Part shown: one piece after another, positions 43,504-56,132 of the stretch
Layout of the letters: every line of letters begins with the position of its first letter
How positions within the stretch are numbered: position 1 is the first letter of the stretch
Assembly (NCBI GenBank): GCA_951230915.1
Contig: OX579633.1
Coordinates: forward strand, 21,114,574 to 21,178,573
Direction of reading: 5' to 3'
DNA length: 64,000 nucleotides
Origin: Antitrichia curtipendula
Lineage: Eukaryota > Streptophyta > Bryopsida > Hypnales > Leucodontaceae
Notes under the pieces: generated by a model
The model's input: only the letters and a program-made list of their open reading frames with translations
The model's database searches: none
What the model was told of the DNA's origin: nothing
Translations under genes and position numbers: made by a program

Positions 43504-45414
43504 GAACCTATGAGCGTTCCTAACTCCACCCTTGAGTCAGAAAGTTTACACACGGGTTCTCGCGGCTGTTTTGATGGAGATTTACTCTGGGTTGGGTGAT
43601 TCCTAGTTAAGTATTTGCCTTCTAAGCAATGGACACTTTTTGTGACTGAAAATCTTGTAAAATTTCACTTTTTCTAAGAAACACTAGTTGTTAAATGGGT
43701 TAAAACGTTATGGTTAGGTTAAATGGGAAAAGAAAACAAAATCTAATCTAACTAAAATTGTATCTAAGTTCCTTAATAGAATATAACTTTTCCTTTCTAG
43801 AATGGTAAAAAAAATTAGATTCCGAGATTCTTAGCAAAAGTTACCACGGGTAGAATTTGGCCCCTTACTTGTGCTAACCTTCATCCACTAATCTAAAATA
43901 ACAAATCAATCCAAAATAATTCTAAATTTCAGGGTTAAATTATTAATTCTCTTAAATTACGGATTCTTAAGATTAATCGGAATTTTGACCTATTTGGATG
44001 TTATTTGTTTAAATTTGGTCTCAAACTTCATCCAACCTTTTACCCTCCAAAACTAAAGTATTTTTAAAAGTAAATATGGATTTTGGAATCTCTATAGATT
44101 CCTTGTTTGATTCCTACCTAAAAGATTCCTTAAAGATTTTTTTGGATGAAATTCTTAAATTCCCATCCAACTTTATGTTTAAGTTTAATTATTAGTAACT
44201 TTTCGTTGTTGGGTTAAATTTTAAGTATGATTTGTTTTTATCTATTAGGTTCTAAATTCTAACTTAAATTCTAAAATTCTAATCTAAAAACTAACTTCTA
44301 AAAGCACGATTCAATCTTTAATTTGAAAACAAGCCAATTCAAAAAGCAAAATAACTAAAAAGCACAACTAACATACCTATGTGTCCATAGTAGCCACAGT
44401 CCCGTCGTCACATGTCACCAGCATGATGGATTTGTAATATCCATTGTCCTCCATCATGTGTGCTTTGTCCTTCCTTCACGCAAATTCAGGTATTAGAATG
44501 TTTCAAAAGTCTTCTTTTCTACATTCTTCCTGACTAATTCCTACAAGATGTTGTTAGTTTTAAGTACTTAACATAATTCCTTAAGTTTTAGGAATTTAAA
44601 TTAAACACTTGAGTGTTAATAGTTGGTTCCTAGTTAATTCTTTTGAATAAAATGAACTTCAAGGCCCTATTTCTACATACCTTGGAGATTTATTCAATTT
44701 AAAAATTATTTCTAAAGTTAGTATTATCCAATCCTAATAAATATTCCAATGAATAGTTAAATTTGTTTGTTGTTCATTAGTTTATTAGTTTTGTTGTATT
44801 AATTTAATCTTTTTGTTGACTTTTGTTTTTTCCTATTTGGCTTATTAGGCCTAATAAAACAAAACTTAAACCAACATTCAACCAACTAATTTGCACTTAA
44901 ATCCTAATTAATGACTAAAACCAAATTCTTCAATAGTAAAAGGAACAAATCAAAGCATTATTCCGAATGAATAGTAAATGAATAGGAGAAAAAGAATAAA
45001 AAACAATAACCAAGGCCCACATCAATAGTTAGATGAATAGAAAAAATGAACAAAATCAAGAACAATTTCATATGAATAGTTAGATGCTTGTGAAGTATTG
45101 GTTTTTTAATCCTAATTCCTTCCCAAAGCCGCTACTTTGTCTCCTTCTTCTTCTTTAAGTGTTTTGGATTCAATTCTTGGTTATCATTTAAAATGTGGTT
45201 ATGGAGTGTTGAGAGTTGTGGATTTGTGTATGCATAGTGAGCTTTTGATTTTCAAGAGTGACTAGCCAATTTTTAGGAACAAAAGTCAAAATGAGGTGGT
45301 GTGGCGAGCAATGGCCTAACCTTGGGTTGTTCTTTTAATTCCAATTGATGGTATGATGTTTCTTGAATTTAGTTTTTCCAACCCAACACTCCTTGGACTG
45401 AATTCACAATTCAA

Positions 45415-45680
45415 TGACTCTCCCCCGAAACCCAAACTCCCCAAACCCAAACTCTGCCTTTGAATCCAGTGACTCTTCCGACACCCTAGACTTTGCCTCT
45501 AGACCAGTGACTCTACTCTGAAACCCCAGTCCTCTCCCAAAATCCCAGCCCTCTCTCGACACCCCAGACTCCCCCGACGCCCAGACTCTCTCTAAGCCCG
45601 AACTCTGCCCAACGCCCCGGACCCTGCTTGACGGCCCAAACTCTGCCGAAGCCCCAGACTCCCTCGAAACCTAGTGATTC
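45415..45680. repeat. GC-rich ~20-bp minisatellite in LTR copy 2
   Basis: Units of the type 'ccccagactct(c/g)ccgacg' are repeated about twelve times with variation, C-rich on the plus strand. The in-frame translation is a repeat artefact. It occupies the place corresponding to the minisatellite of copy 1 at ~10.0-10.3 kb. Confidence 0.65.
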
Positions 45681-46558
45681 TTTGGTTAACTTAGGCAAGC
45701 AACTCTAAACTAATTGTTGATTTCTTTTTGGGATAACTAAAGCAAAGCAAATCTAAACTAAAATAAAACTATCTAAACTAAAACATCCATAATTTTGGCA
45801 AATTAGGACAACAAGGTAGATGATGCAATACATGAAACGAAAAGAGTCAATCTTGGTGTTAGTGTTGGGCTTAAATAGCATTTAACCAGCCAAAGCTTTG
45901 GCAACTGTTAATTTTTGTCCCAAGTCTCGAAGGTAACTTTTTTAAAGGTCAAAGCTTTGCCGTGCCGGAGCAACCCCATACTAAACTTATGTATCGCGGT
46001 CTCGAATTGTCCAAAAGTATCTTAATCCTTGAATGAGGTACACATGAAAGTGTTTAAATCAAAAATCAAGGATTTAAAGTGTGGTTCCAAGTATCCAAGA
46101 GTTTAAGTCCTAAATGAGGTACACATGAAAGTGTTTAAACCAAAAATTAGGAGTTAATCAGACCAAGTTTTGTTATACAATAAAGTATTGATTGGGGTTT
46201 GAAATTAGAATCTTTTGGTAAAGTCAAGCTTCAACGCCTTAAGGTTCTAATCCAAATTCTGTTACAATCACAAATTATTAGTACATTATCAAAAGTATCG
46301 AGTGTTGGGGGACTAAACCTCCCAATGGTACGGTTTCAGTGTGGTTTTGTTGGTTGTAAAGGGAATCCCGTGTCCTCTAACCAAATCTTCCACTAAAAGA
46401 AAAAAAAAGTGAACAAAAGTTGGCCATATCTTGGCCTCAATAGATAATCCCGACAAAGTCGGTCAAACAAATTGACGTGTGGGTCTTCCACACTCCAACA
46501 GAGTAACGATAATCAGAAAAAGAATTTTTGGGGTTTCAACAAACTTCGGAGGAAGGCC

Positions 46559-46566
46559 TTATATAC
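46559..46566 (-). promoter_or_regulatory. TATA box of LTR copy 2
   Basis: TATATAA followed by GGCCTT on the minus strand, collinear with the TATAAAAGGCCT of copy 1. The arms flanking the TATA box in copy 1 are not preserved here. Confidence 0.5.
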
Positions 46567-48597
46567 TTGTTAAAAGGCCCTACCACCTCAATTTATCAAT
46601 AGATATTATGTCTTTTACTCAAAACTAATCTAAAGCTAAACCCAATTTATCCTAAGATATTTGCTAAATAATCTTTGTTTAATCTTAAGAGTTTTCTAGA
46701 ACAAGCCTTAATTAGCAAGAAAATCTTGTCCCACACAAAATCTAAGATTTTTCCAAAGATATTTAGGAAATTAACGTAATTGTCCTTGAGTTAACTTGTG
46801 AATAACCTTAGGATATTTCCAAATATTCTTAGTTTAATCTAAATTGGCTTTTAAAGGAAAGATTTGAAATCTTAACTAAATCTAATCTTTGATTTCCACC
46901 AAGATATTTTGCAAATTAATCCTCAATTACCACTAATTACTCTAAAAAAGTCAAACCTACTGCTGAATTCTTCCTATCTTCTTGAGAACAACTTGAAATT
47001 GAAAACCAATTACACCATCGCGTTCAGAAGACCCCAATTAGTCTAGATAATCCCTTACCCCCCTTCCTTCAAGCAGTAAATACTTGTAAAATCTACTAAC
47101 GATAATTCCAAAGAAAAGTCAAAATCCCAACTATTGGACGTTGCAATTTTCAAAGAAACTAACTAGCTAGGGTTGCTTGAAAAATTCATGAGAGCAAGAA
47201 AAAACTCCTTATTTGCAACATTCCGACACCATAAGCTCTTGATTCGTCGATCAACCTGCCGTCATGTTGTAAATTCTTGTTAAATTCAATGTTGTCGCCG
47301 ATTCTGGTACTTTTGACTAACAGAAAGTTTTCAAACTTGACAGGTCGGTTCATTGGCATACAAAACTCTAATCTAATTTTTAGTGAGATTTTACCGCACT
47401 TTGGATAATTTTTATGAAATTACCATCAATTTCAAAGGCGGTTGACTTCTCATGGAGTCGTCCCGGAGTTTTGTAAAATCCTGAAACTTTTGGAAAAAAC
47501 TCTAAGAAATTTCCTAAAGCTATGGGTAAAACCAAATCTCCAATTGCATTATGCATAAGGAGGCTAAAATTAGTAACTCCTTGTTAATTTCCACCCGAAA
47601 GAAATCATTTGGTACTTAGGTTTGTCGCGGATGATTAGCTCCGATGTTGACCTCTTGGCATGCTTTCCCTAAAAGCACCTTTCTGTAAGCTCCAATCACC
47701 CTGCCCTTCGTCTACTTTGCATTTGGATTCATATTGTAAATACCTGCAATACTTTCATCAACTGACCTAAATTCTTTGCGAATTGAATTCTACGACTTCT
47801 AAATCTATGAACTGAACTTTTAAACTTTAGCCAGGCTATCATATGCATTCTACAGGCATAGTTTTATATGGTCAAAATACTAAAACTAGCTAATTCTCAT
47901 AACCTCACTTCTTTCGGAACTACTAATCTAAACTCTCGGACTCTTAACTAGGTCCTAAAATATGGATAAACATAGTATTTGTGTTTTCTACAATTTTAGG
48001 AGACTTCTCACCAATCTGGTAGGGACTGCCTATCAAATTCTTCTCAACTAACTAATTCATGTTATTTTGCATGAATTAACACTAAAGCTTAACAATAAAT
48101 CGCAAAAAGTAATCCCAGAGCTCCAAGTGCTAACTTGAGGGCTCACAGAACCCAAGGTATATTATTACATGTTTCCATCTTTATTTCTCCAAATACAATA
48201 CGGCTCCTAATACGGGGCAATTTGAGTTTAGTGTTTGGATCTCCAGATATTTGAAATTGAATTGCTAATTTGTCGAGGAGTTTGTGGGCCAAAAGCACAG
48301 TCCTTAAGAGTTTGAAAGCTCTTTGCTAATGCAAATGAATGTCAATCTTAAATACTACAGTTTATTTTCCACTTACACAACAATCCAAATTATGATGAAT
48401 ATAATGTAGTGTAAATGCAATCCTAAATAGTAAAGGCAAAATCTCCAGATGCATCTAGAGATTTTTATTTGGGGATTTCTTTACAATTTTATGAATTATG
48501 GACTTCCAAAAGTCCAAAAGTAGATAAATGTGGCATACTTGTTAGATATGCAAACATAGTATATGCATATGTTCTGCAATGGACATTGGATTGAAAA

Positions 48598-49200
48598 TTA
48601 ATCCCTAAAGGACCAAAGTGCATTTTTTGGCAACATAGCAATTTTGAACAGCTCACAACGAATGGAATTTTTATTTTATTTTTTTGAAATTACAACTCAA
48701 AATTTTCCCAAGGATTAACTTGAAGGCGCAACAATTTTCAGAACTTTTGACTACATTGTCAAAAAGTTATTGAATGATATGTAGTTTTCATTACTTGGCG
48801 GGCAACCTGGGCAACTCAAAAAACTCCTTTAAAAATCACTTTTTTGAAAAATAAAAATTTGAAATTGATTTTTTAGATTTCTATATATATGTAAAAATTT
48901 GAATAATTTCTTTTTCATTAATGAGAAGAAAGTTATAAGGAGTTTTAGTTGTGGTTAGTTTACAAGTAGTTAATTATGAAATCTCTACTCTAAAATAGAC
49001 TTTGAAGTCCTTTATTTTACTCAATTTCAATCTTTTTGAAAAAATATAGAAACATGAAGTTTACAATGTTTATTACAACATTACAACCATTGGGATTGGC
49101 ATTTTTCAATTCCCTAAATAAATGGTTAACAATTTAGTATTTTGAATCATTATGTACTTCTTTCTACTTACTTTTTTTTTCATATATGTTGTACAATTCC
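48598..49200. mobile_element. TTAA-family element, copy D (truncated)
   Basis: It starts TTAATCCCTAAAGGACCAAAG and shares 'caacatagcaattttgaacagctcac' (in parts) and the following 500 bp with copy E. The right terminus is missing. Confidence 0.55.
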
Positions 49201-49239
49201 AATTGAATGTTGGAGCTATGATAGAACCACCCATTACCA

Positions 49240-49505
49240 ACCGGCCATCAATGACCACCATGTAGGGTGCAGCTATTTCCAACTAAGGTTGGTATAGATT
49301 CCAACCATAGTTAGTTTGGAATGTGATTATTTTTCTTTTGCAAGCTTGACACTATAAAATCATGACACATGTCTTGATTTAGTGAGCAAGAAAGTAAAGA
49401 AGCAGTGAGTGGAAAAGTAGTTATGGAATGGTCGAAATTGGAAGACTCTATATCTTGGTTATGGATTGAGGCCAACTTTTGGCTTCCAAAATTCATAAAA
49501 AATTT
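49240..49505 (-). repeat. Dispersed repeat related to 12,900-13,140
   Basis: Reverse-complement relative of the repeat downstream of LTR copy 1. No coding content. Confidence 0.5.
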
Positions 49506-49978
49506 AGTTGAAGGAAAAAAATCATGAAAACTTGGCAATACCCATCATTTCTATCTTTCTAAATTCACATTGCCTTCTACTGCTCCAGAACATATGCGGA
49601 ATTGCTTAAGTGGTTGACTATGGGTGGTTCTACATTTGAGAAAATAGCTAGTAATGTTCGATCAGACACCCAGCGTGCCGCTTGGCGCTCCCTCACTATT
49701 ACCGGACCTGGACCACCACCGCCGAGCTCTGGTCATTGAGGGCCCTTCTTTTGTCTTTCTGCACATACAGGCACCATCAATTCAATGCCGACTCTTACAC
49801 CGGTGTCACAAAAGCTAAATGGCTGAAAAATTAGAAGCCGTTTTGGGCAACCCATCGAAAACTCGCCAATTTAACTGAAATGGCCTTCAATGGCACTTAC
49901 AGTGCAGATCATGGTTTTGAAATCGCTCTGTGTTGTGTTCCAATTTTCAGCGTGACAGAAAAAACCACCCAACTTCAG

Positions 49979-50302
49979 TTACTCAAATACGTACCTGGGG
50001 GTCTTCTTGAGGACAAAGTTGTTGACGGAGTCGTTGCCCGGACTCGTGACCCCGACCTCGTCGAGACCAGCTAGTTCATCTGATGAGATACATACATTCG
50101 TGGGCTGACCATTTGAAGTTTCGCCCACCACCAGTCGCAGCGTCTGATGGGTCTGCGAGGACACTTCTTCAATATGAGATCCGTTTGGTTTCAAAGTGAA
50201 GGCGGATTGAAAGCCAGTGTTGGTTTCGACGACAAATGTAACCGTCGTCTCACGCGTTTCGTTCTTGAAACGTACGTGGTGCACTCCGAGATTCTCAGCC
50301 AT
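49979..50302 (-). CDS. Unrecognised small protein or first exon (107 codons)
   Basis: The ATG at 50,300-50,302 opens a frame with protein-like composition (MAENLGVHHVRFKNETRETT..., then alternating beta-strand-like segments). It contains a possible donor, CAG|GTACGT, at about 49,990, after which the frame soon ends, so this may be exon 1 of a spliced gene. No domain is recognised. The surrounding 50-51.3 kb is more GC-rich than the neighbouring transposons, which supports real genic sequence. Confidence 0.4.
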   Translation of the reverse strand: MAENLGVHHVRFKNETRETTVTFVVETNTGFQSAFTLKPNGSHIEEVSSQTHQTLRLVVGETSNGQPTNVCISSDELAGLDEVGVTSPGNDSVNNFVLKKTPRYVFE

Positions 50303-50397
50303 GGTTTCCCACAAGATCGATCTGCAAGCTTGCCCACGCGCAAGCGACCGACCATCAGTTACATATAATCATTCGAACACAAACCTTAACACGAATC

Positions 50398-51254
50398 CTA
50401 CTTTGAAAGCTTCAAACTAGAGTCTGTACTGCTTGCAGAGACGTCGTCCAAGTAGTTATCGCTTGCTATGCACAATCCACCCGAGCAACGGACGAGCAGC
50501 TCACACTTCAAGCCATGTAGGAAGCGAAGGTCACACCCCATAATTTTTCTAATTTCGGAAACCACCGACGGAAGTTGTACCACGCCTGAAAACCCTACAC
50601 CTACTCAGCAACTTCTAGAGGAAACGATCGATATCTTACCTCAGACAACAATTGCTCGACTCAGCTTGCAGACGTAGCAGTACTTTGGCTTCAATCGCGA
50701 AATTTCTTCTCTCAGAATGTTGTGAAGTTCGAACCAAACTTGCAAAGTTTGGTCGAAAGGAATGCAAACGTCGGACCCGGTTGGCAGCGTCTCCGAACCC
50801 ACGGCTCCGAGTAGCCTGGACCCCTCATTTAAATACAACTTACAGCAACTGCTTAGCAAGTTTGCTGTGCACAGAAGTTTACAGACAACAAAACAATATG
50901 AATATTTTAATACGGTTACCACCATTTCTTTGCTGTCTGTACCCTATTTACACAATAATAGACTGATAATTTCTTCAAAATCTGTGCCCTGTTTACACAA
51001 TAACTCACCTCGTTTTCAGGGTTGGACTTCAGTCGAAGCGCGCCGGGTGACCACTCAAACAGTATATTCGTAGTTTCGTACAGGTCGCCCATAATATGGT
51101 AAGGCCGGTGGGGATTGGGGGAGTGGCCGACTCGAGACTCAAGCTGAATCGTGGCTAGAAACTTATTCTCACAGCTAGAGTCTGGAAAAAGTCGGCAGCC
51201 ATCGTCTCCGCGTCGACAATGAGTCAGCCATGGAGCGCTTGATCTACATCTCAA
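50398..51254 (-). CDS. Possible spliced small gene, function unknown
   Basis: Three coding-like pieces lie on the minus strand. 51,092-51,009 (MGDLYETTNILFEWS..., 28 codons) ends at a clean donor (GAG|GTGAGT). 50,860-50,641 continues in phase after an AAG| acceptor (LYLNEGSRLLGAVG...CIPFDQTLQVWFELHNIL) and reaches a TGA just before a GTAAG. 50,583-50,398 follows a TTTTCAG acceptor (VVQLPSVVSEIRKIMGCDL). The joins are guesses and no family is recognised. Whether this is one gene with the ORF at 49,979-50,302 is unclear. Confidence 0.3.
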
Positions 51255-51299
51255 AGTTGCACAGGACTACAACGCTTAGATTCTGCTGTACTACTTCAC

Positions 51300-52071
51300 G
51301 AAAAGCTTAAGTTTTTGGAGCTGTGGTGTGAAGATTTGTGTAGTCATCAGTGTACATTTCACCTGCAACGCCCGGATATACCGCGCGGCATCTGAGGTCA
51401 TCCGCTTTCGGTAAGTGATCGTTGCCGTGTACACTTGAGTTCTCTTCATAGCTTGATTCAGGATGGTTGTTTTAGCTTCTCAAGGCCGTCATTTCTGACA
51501 GACAATCTGACCGTCAATAGAGGAGTCCACTCCTGCTAGTGGAAAGCTTCCTCTGGAACATGCACGCGCTTGCTGCGATGTGAAGCTTCTGCTCGAGATC
51601 GAAGCTGGAGTGCTGAAAAAACCAAAGGCCAGTCGTGCACGCTTCACTTGTGAGTGGTTGCAGCGGTAATATCTCCACTGCGAAGGTAATCGTCTAAATT
51701 TGATGAAATTGGTTTTGATTGTTGCGGTCTCACTCACTGGATCTGTTTAATTTCCTCTTTACACCGTAAGTGGGGAGAGCAACTCAGAACGACACTCAGG
51801 GCGCCACTGGGATGTTGTTGTAAGCATGTTGGAACGACATTATTATGTCATTTGAACATAATAAATTTATATAAGCTCCCATTAATTTGTTGCTCCCATT
51901 TCTGTTGTGTTGAGTCTGTCTTTGACATATATTTGCAATATGTTTGTGCACTGACCTAAATTATTATTAGCTCACGTCTATTGCTTCGGCGCCGGTTATA
52001 GTTCATTCGATCGCGGGGCCTACAATTGGTTCAAACCTTGGGACCAGCTATCTAGAATTTCCAAGATTTCA
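51300..52071. other. Upstream region of the membrane-protein gene
   Basis: Mixed-composition sequence probably holding the promoter and 5' UTR of the gene at 52,072. No reliable TATA box or 5' exon was identified. Confidence 0.35.
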
Positions 52072-53124
52072 ATGGCGACTGGACAACAGCCTCCGAGCTC
52101 AGACACCCATTCCGGTACAGAGGCGGGATCTGTGGCGCCACTTGAAAACCAGGCTGAAGGCCGTTCTTTAGATCATAAAGCGCTCGCCGATCGGAGGGTG
52201 GAGATTGAGAAGAAGGAATATCTCAAGTTGCACTTACAGGTTTGGGAGGACGATAAGAAGCAGGAGTTGCTCAGAGTTGAATCTTATCGAGACCGCTGTA
52301 CCGCTGCCATGGCCGAGTTCTACCAGCTAATGGGGTTCTACCTTCTCTTCCAAGGAGTCGTGTTCTCCGCTGTGTCCAGCAAGAGCAAGCTCTCTTGCTT
52401 TACCGCGATTCTCCCCTCCTCGTTATCCCTTCTCACTTCCGTCGCCGCAGCCATCAGCATCCGCAACAAGTTGAGCTTCTACGGGACTGAGAAATTGAAG
52501 TTCATCGGGGCAGAATGGGACGTCGGTGTAAGTTTCCCCCTGGCCAGCCCATCTCATTTCCAGTACCGTTCATTTCCAGAAGCAGTTAAGATCTACCTTT
52601 TGTCACCTCAAAGATAGCATGAGAGGCGATGCACAACTTGATTGATCAATGTCCAATTCAATTGATGGTGTCGTTCTTCAAGTGGGAATTGAATTGAAAG
52701 GGTGGTTAATGATTGTTGAAGACTTTTAATTCTTTTATTACTCTCAAGTTGCCATGCCATTTGGACAAGTATACGCGCGCATTCAATGCTGATAGCATTC
52801 GCGAACCATGTAATGCATCTCATTCTTGAACAAAGTTCGAACCCAGTATAATTATTGACCAAGTGATTTGACTGATCATATATTGCTTGCTTGCAGAATC
52901 TGATTAAGAAGATTAACAAATTGAAGCTGCAGGGAAAGGATTTCAAGTTTGAAGAAATCGACGATCCCAACAAAGAAGAGAAAAGAAAGAAACTCACTGA
53001 TGCTAAGAAAGATCTTAGTTTGTTCTACAACTATGCAATGGGTTTCCTCGCAGTCTTCTCCATCGTAATCTTGGCCTCTTGTGTCGCCGTACCGTGTTCG
53101 AAACAAGAACAGGGTGACCGTTGA
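52072..53124 (+). CDS. Small membrane protein of unknown function, two exons
   Basis: Exon 1 is 52,072-52,527 and exon 2 is 52,897-53,124, separated by a 369-bp phase-0 intron (GTAAGT...TTGCAG), giving 227 aa. The start is the ATG in 'caatggcg'. Residues 1-40 are polar and disordered. A charged helical segment (RVEIEKKEYLKLHLQVWEDDKK) follows, then two adjacent hydrophobic stretches (FYLLFQGVVFSAVSS and ILPSSLSLLTSVAAAISI), a lysine-rich middle (LIKKINKLKLQGKDFKFEE...KEEKRKK), and a last membrane segment (AMGFLAVFSIVILASCVAV) with a short polar tail. Splice phase, composition and membrane topology make this a credible host gene. No enzyme motif is visible. A CACTA transposon begins 57 bp after the stop, probably within the 3' UTR. 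Confidence 0.8.
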
Positions 53125-53209
53125 GACTCTCTCCACTCCAACCAAACTGCAACCAACCGCATTGTGCAGTGTGAATGTTGTCACTACAACAAAACTTGCA
53201 TTTTATGAT

Positions 53210-53990
53210 TGCAAAAATATGACTAGGGATGATTGGCAACTGCTTGTAATTATATTTTTGAAGGTCAACATCTTGAGAAAAAATATAACTGCAAATATGA
53301 TGGCTAGTCATATTTTGGCCTTGTACTTCATGGATATAGTATACGTCCATTGGGATCGGTTAAATAATTTACAGGAAACAATAGGGAACATATTCAAAGA
53401 ACCTCTAGTCATATTATGTAGTCATATTATGTAGTCATATTTTTGTGTTAGTCATATTTTGTAGTCATATCTTTTCGTTAGTAACATTTTTTTGTTTATG
53501 GGTAGCCCAAGGAAAATTTGGGGGGAGAATATGTTTAAAGAGCACCTAGTCATATTTTTGCTTGAGTCATATTTTGTAGTTATATTTTGAGGGAAGTCAT
53601 ATTTTGCAGTCATATTTTTTTAAAAGTCGTTTTATCTCCTTTTGGGGCAGCCGATGGAAAATTTGGACAGGGAATATATTTGGAGAGCACCTAGTCACAT
53701 TAGATGAAACTTGTATTTTTCTTGACACATTTTTTTAAATATACACTTTTTTTTTGTTAACAATAACATCAAACATAACATTAAGATGTTACTTTTGACA
53801 TCAAAATAGCATTCAAATGTTAGTTGTAACATAAGTTGTAACATAAAAAAAGTGGATGTCAAAATAATGCGTCAAAAAAAAACACAGGTTTCTTCTAGTA
53901 TCATATTTTTTCTTCAGTTATATTTTTTCTTCAATCATATTTTTGCTTTAGTCATATTTGGAGAGGGAGTCATTTTTTTACTTTTTGGAT
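53210..53990. repeat. CACTA left subterminal array (AGTCATATTTT)
   Basis: AGTCATA(T) recurs many times at irregular 13-60 bp intervals, mostly in this orientation, with a few inverse copies near the terminus. The reverse complement dominates at the right end, as expected for transposase-binding subterminal motifs. Confidence 0.7.
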
Positions 53991-55200
53991 AGTCCAAAAA
54001 AAAGGGGGTCAATCTAAGATGACCTTCTAGTATAATGGTTGTAGATCTCATTCCTTAGGGTGTAGGCATAACTTTATTTCATGCCTATTAAAAATTTGTT
54101 GTTTTTGTTGTATATTGTACCTATTATAGAATTTGTGTTCAAATATTTGAAGTGGCATATGTTTATATTTTAAATAATAAATTTAAATTTCTCATAGGAG
54201 TTATAAAAGAAGTAGAGAAAAGTGAAACAATTAACAACATGAGACAATAGATGGATTCATTCCCGACCCATCTTGTTGGAAAGGATAGGAAAAGGGACTC
54301 AAAATGCATATTAAGTATGTTTTGGTTCTTTACGGTGGATTTTTTTCAAGTTGAAATATATATTTAGTGACAAAGATAGTCCTATAAAGTATTAGTTCAA
54401 ATATAGAGATTGTTGATTTCTTTAATGAAAGAAAAAGAATATTGTTGAACAAATACCTTAAGTCATAAGGACATGAATCCACATCTAGTTTATACACTAA
54501 TAGATTGGTTGCACTAGCAGATTAACTAATTTTGTTGATTGTTTGTGGTGGCTAATACAAATTAAGAGTTAATTAGATTGGTTGATACAAAGTGAAATCT
54601 AATGCAGTTAATTAGTAATGTAGATTAAAGATTGTGGGGTATAAAAAAAATACTTGAAGCTTGAATAAAATCTAATTTAAGGAGAGAATAAAGAGTGTAA
54701 AAAAAATCCATACTTGAATATTCATAGAGCAAGAGCAACTGAGCAAGTGAGGAATGCCATTTGTATTCAAAGTCTAAAAGTTTGAAGTAGAAGTAGAAGT
54801 TCCAAGTTGCTACTCAAAGCTTTGGGCTGTTAGATATAGTTAAGAGACTAAGTTGACCCCCTTATAGAATTTTGACTTTGTATTAAACAAACATTGTTGA
54901 TTGTAATATGCATAATTGACCAAAAGAAATTTTAAGGTCTTCAATAGTCAATAGATACTTATTTAGCACTTATGAGGATTATGTCATTACAATTGTTTGA
55001 CTTCTAGAATTAAAAAATATTAATTAGTAGTAATTGAAATCAAAGATTGCAATTCTAAAATAATCCAAAAAAAAAAGAAAAAGAAGAAAATATATAATTT
55101 TTTTGAAAAAGTCAAGAAAGAGAAGTAGAAAGAAATATGTTGAAAGAAAAAAAATTCGATCATAGATAAAATTTATATACCTTATTGTAAAAGTCGTTAT

Positions 55201-56132
55201 TTAATCCTTGAAGGACCAAACACCGTTTTTGATAACATAGCAATTTTAGGCAGCTCACTACAACCGGAATTCTTTTATTTATTTCTTTGAAATTTTCACA
55301 CAAAACGTGCCCAAGGAGTAGCTTAAGGCCCAACAATTTTTATAACTTTTGACTATGTGATTAAAAAGTTATTACATGATATGTCATTTTCATTGGTCGG
55401 CGGGTAGCCCGAGCAGTTGAAAAAACTTCTTTTAAAAATCACTTAAAATATGAAATTGTTTTTTTAGATTTATGTATACATGGAAAGCTTTGAATCATTC
55501 CATTTTTATTAATGAAATGAAAGTTATGAGGAGTTTTAGTTTGAGGGTAGTTATGGAATCTCTACTTCAAAATAAACTTTGAAGTCCTTTATTTAACTCA
55601 ATTTTCAATATTTTTGAAAAAAAATAAAATAGTTGGGTGTAGATTTTTTAGTACAACATTGCAACCGTTGGAATTGTCATTTTCCAATTTCATATTTAAA
55701 TTCTTAATAGTTTAGTGTTTTGAACATTCTCTACCTCTTTCTACTTACTATTTTTTTCCTATATGTTTTACAATTCCAAATAGTCTGAAAACTTTCAAGC
55801 ATGTAGCCAACTTGCCTTGAAGAATGAATCCAAAGAAGTACCACCATTTTGAACATTTTTTCATACAAATGTGACCTTGTGAAGTGCAGCTGCCCGGATT
55901 TTTGCAAGGACAAAGAAAAGGATTTTTTTCAATTCAAATACTACTATCTTGCAATCCACATGGTGGAAATTTCTGAATTTTTTTTCACAACTTCTCAAAC
56001 TAGTTTAATACAAGATCCTACAGATACATTTTTTCCAATTTCTTTTTTCTTCTAAAATTTGGTAATTATATTAGAAATAGCAATTTTGGAGCGGTTTGGG
56101 TGAAAACATAATCTCTGACCTTTAGGGGTTAA
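55201..56132. mobile_element. TTAA-flanked inverted-repeat element, copy E (932 bp), nested in CACTA
   Basis: TTAA-TCCTTGAAGGACC at the left and GACCTTTAGGGG-TTAA at the right. The interior is related to copy D at the left. Nesting inside the CACTA element shows that it is the younger of the two. Confidence 0.65.

Larger units (their letters stand above)
43509..48147 (-). mobile_element. Giant solo-LTR-like element, copy 2 (4.6 kb)
   Basis: Read on the minus strand it starts TGTGAGCCCTCAAG (from 48,147) and ends GCTCATA (43,509), with GGTTC duplicated on both sides (plus-strand GAACC at 43,504-43,508 and 48,148-48,152). It is collinear with 5,254-12,447 but diverged and lacks the nested block. 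A TATA box (TATATAA) lies about 1.58 kb from its 5' end. No coding capacity is recognised. A solo LTR is the favoured reading. Confidence 0.7.
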
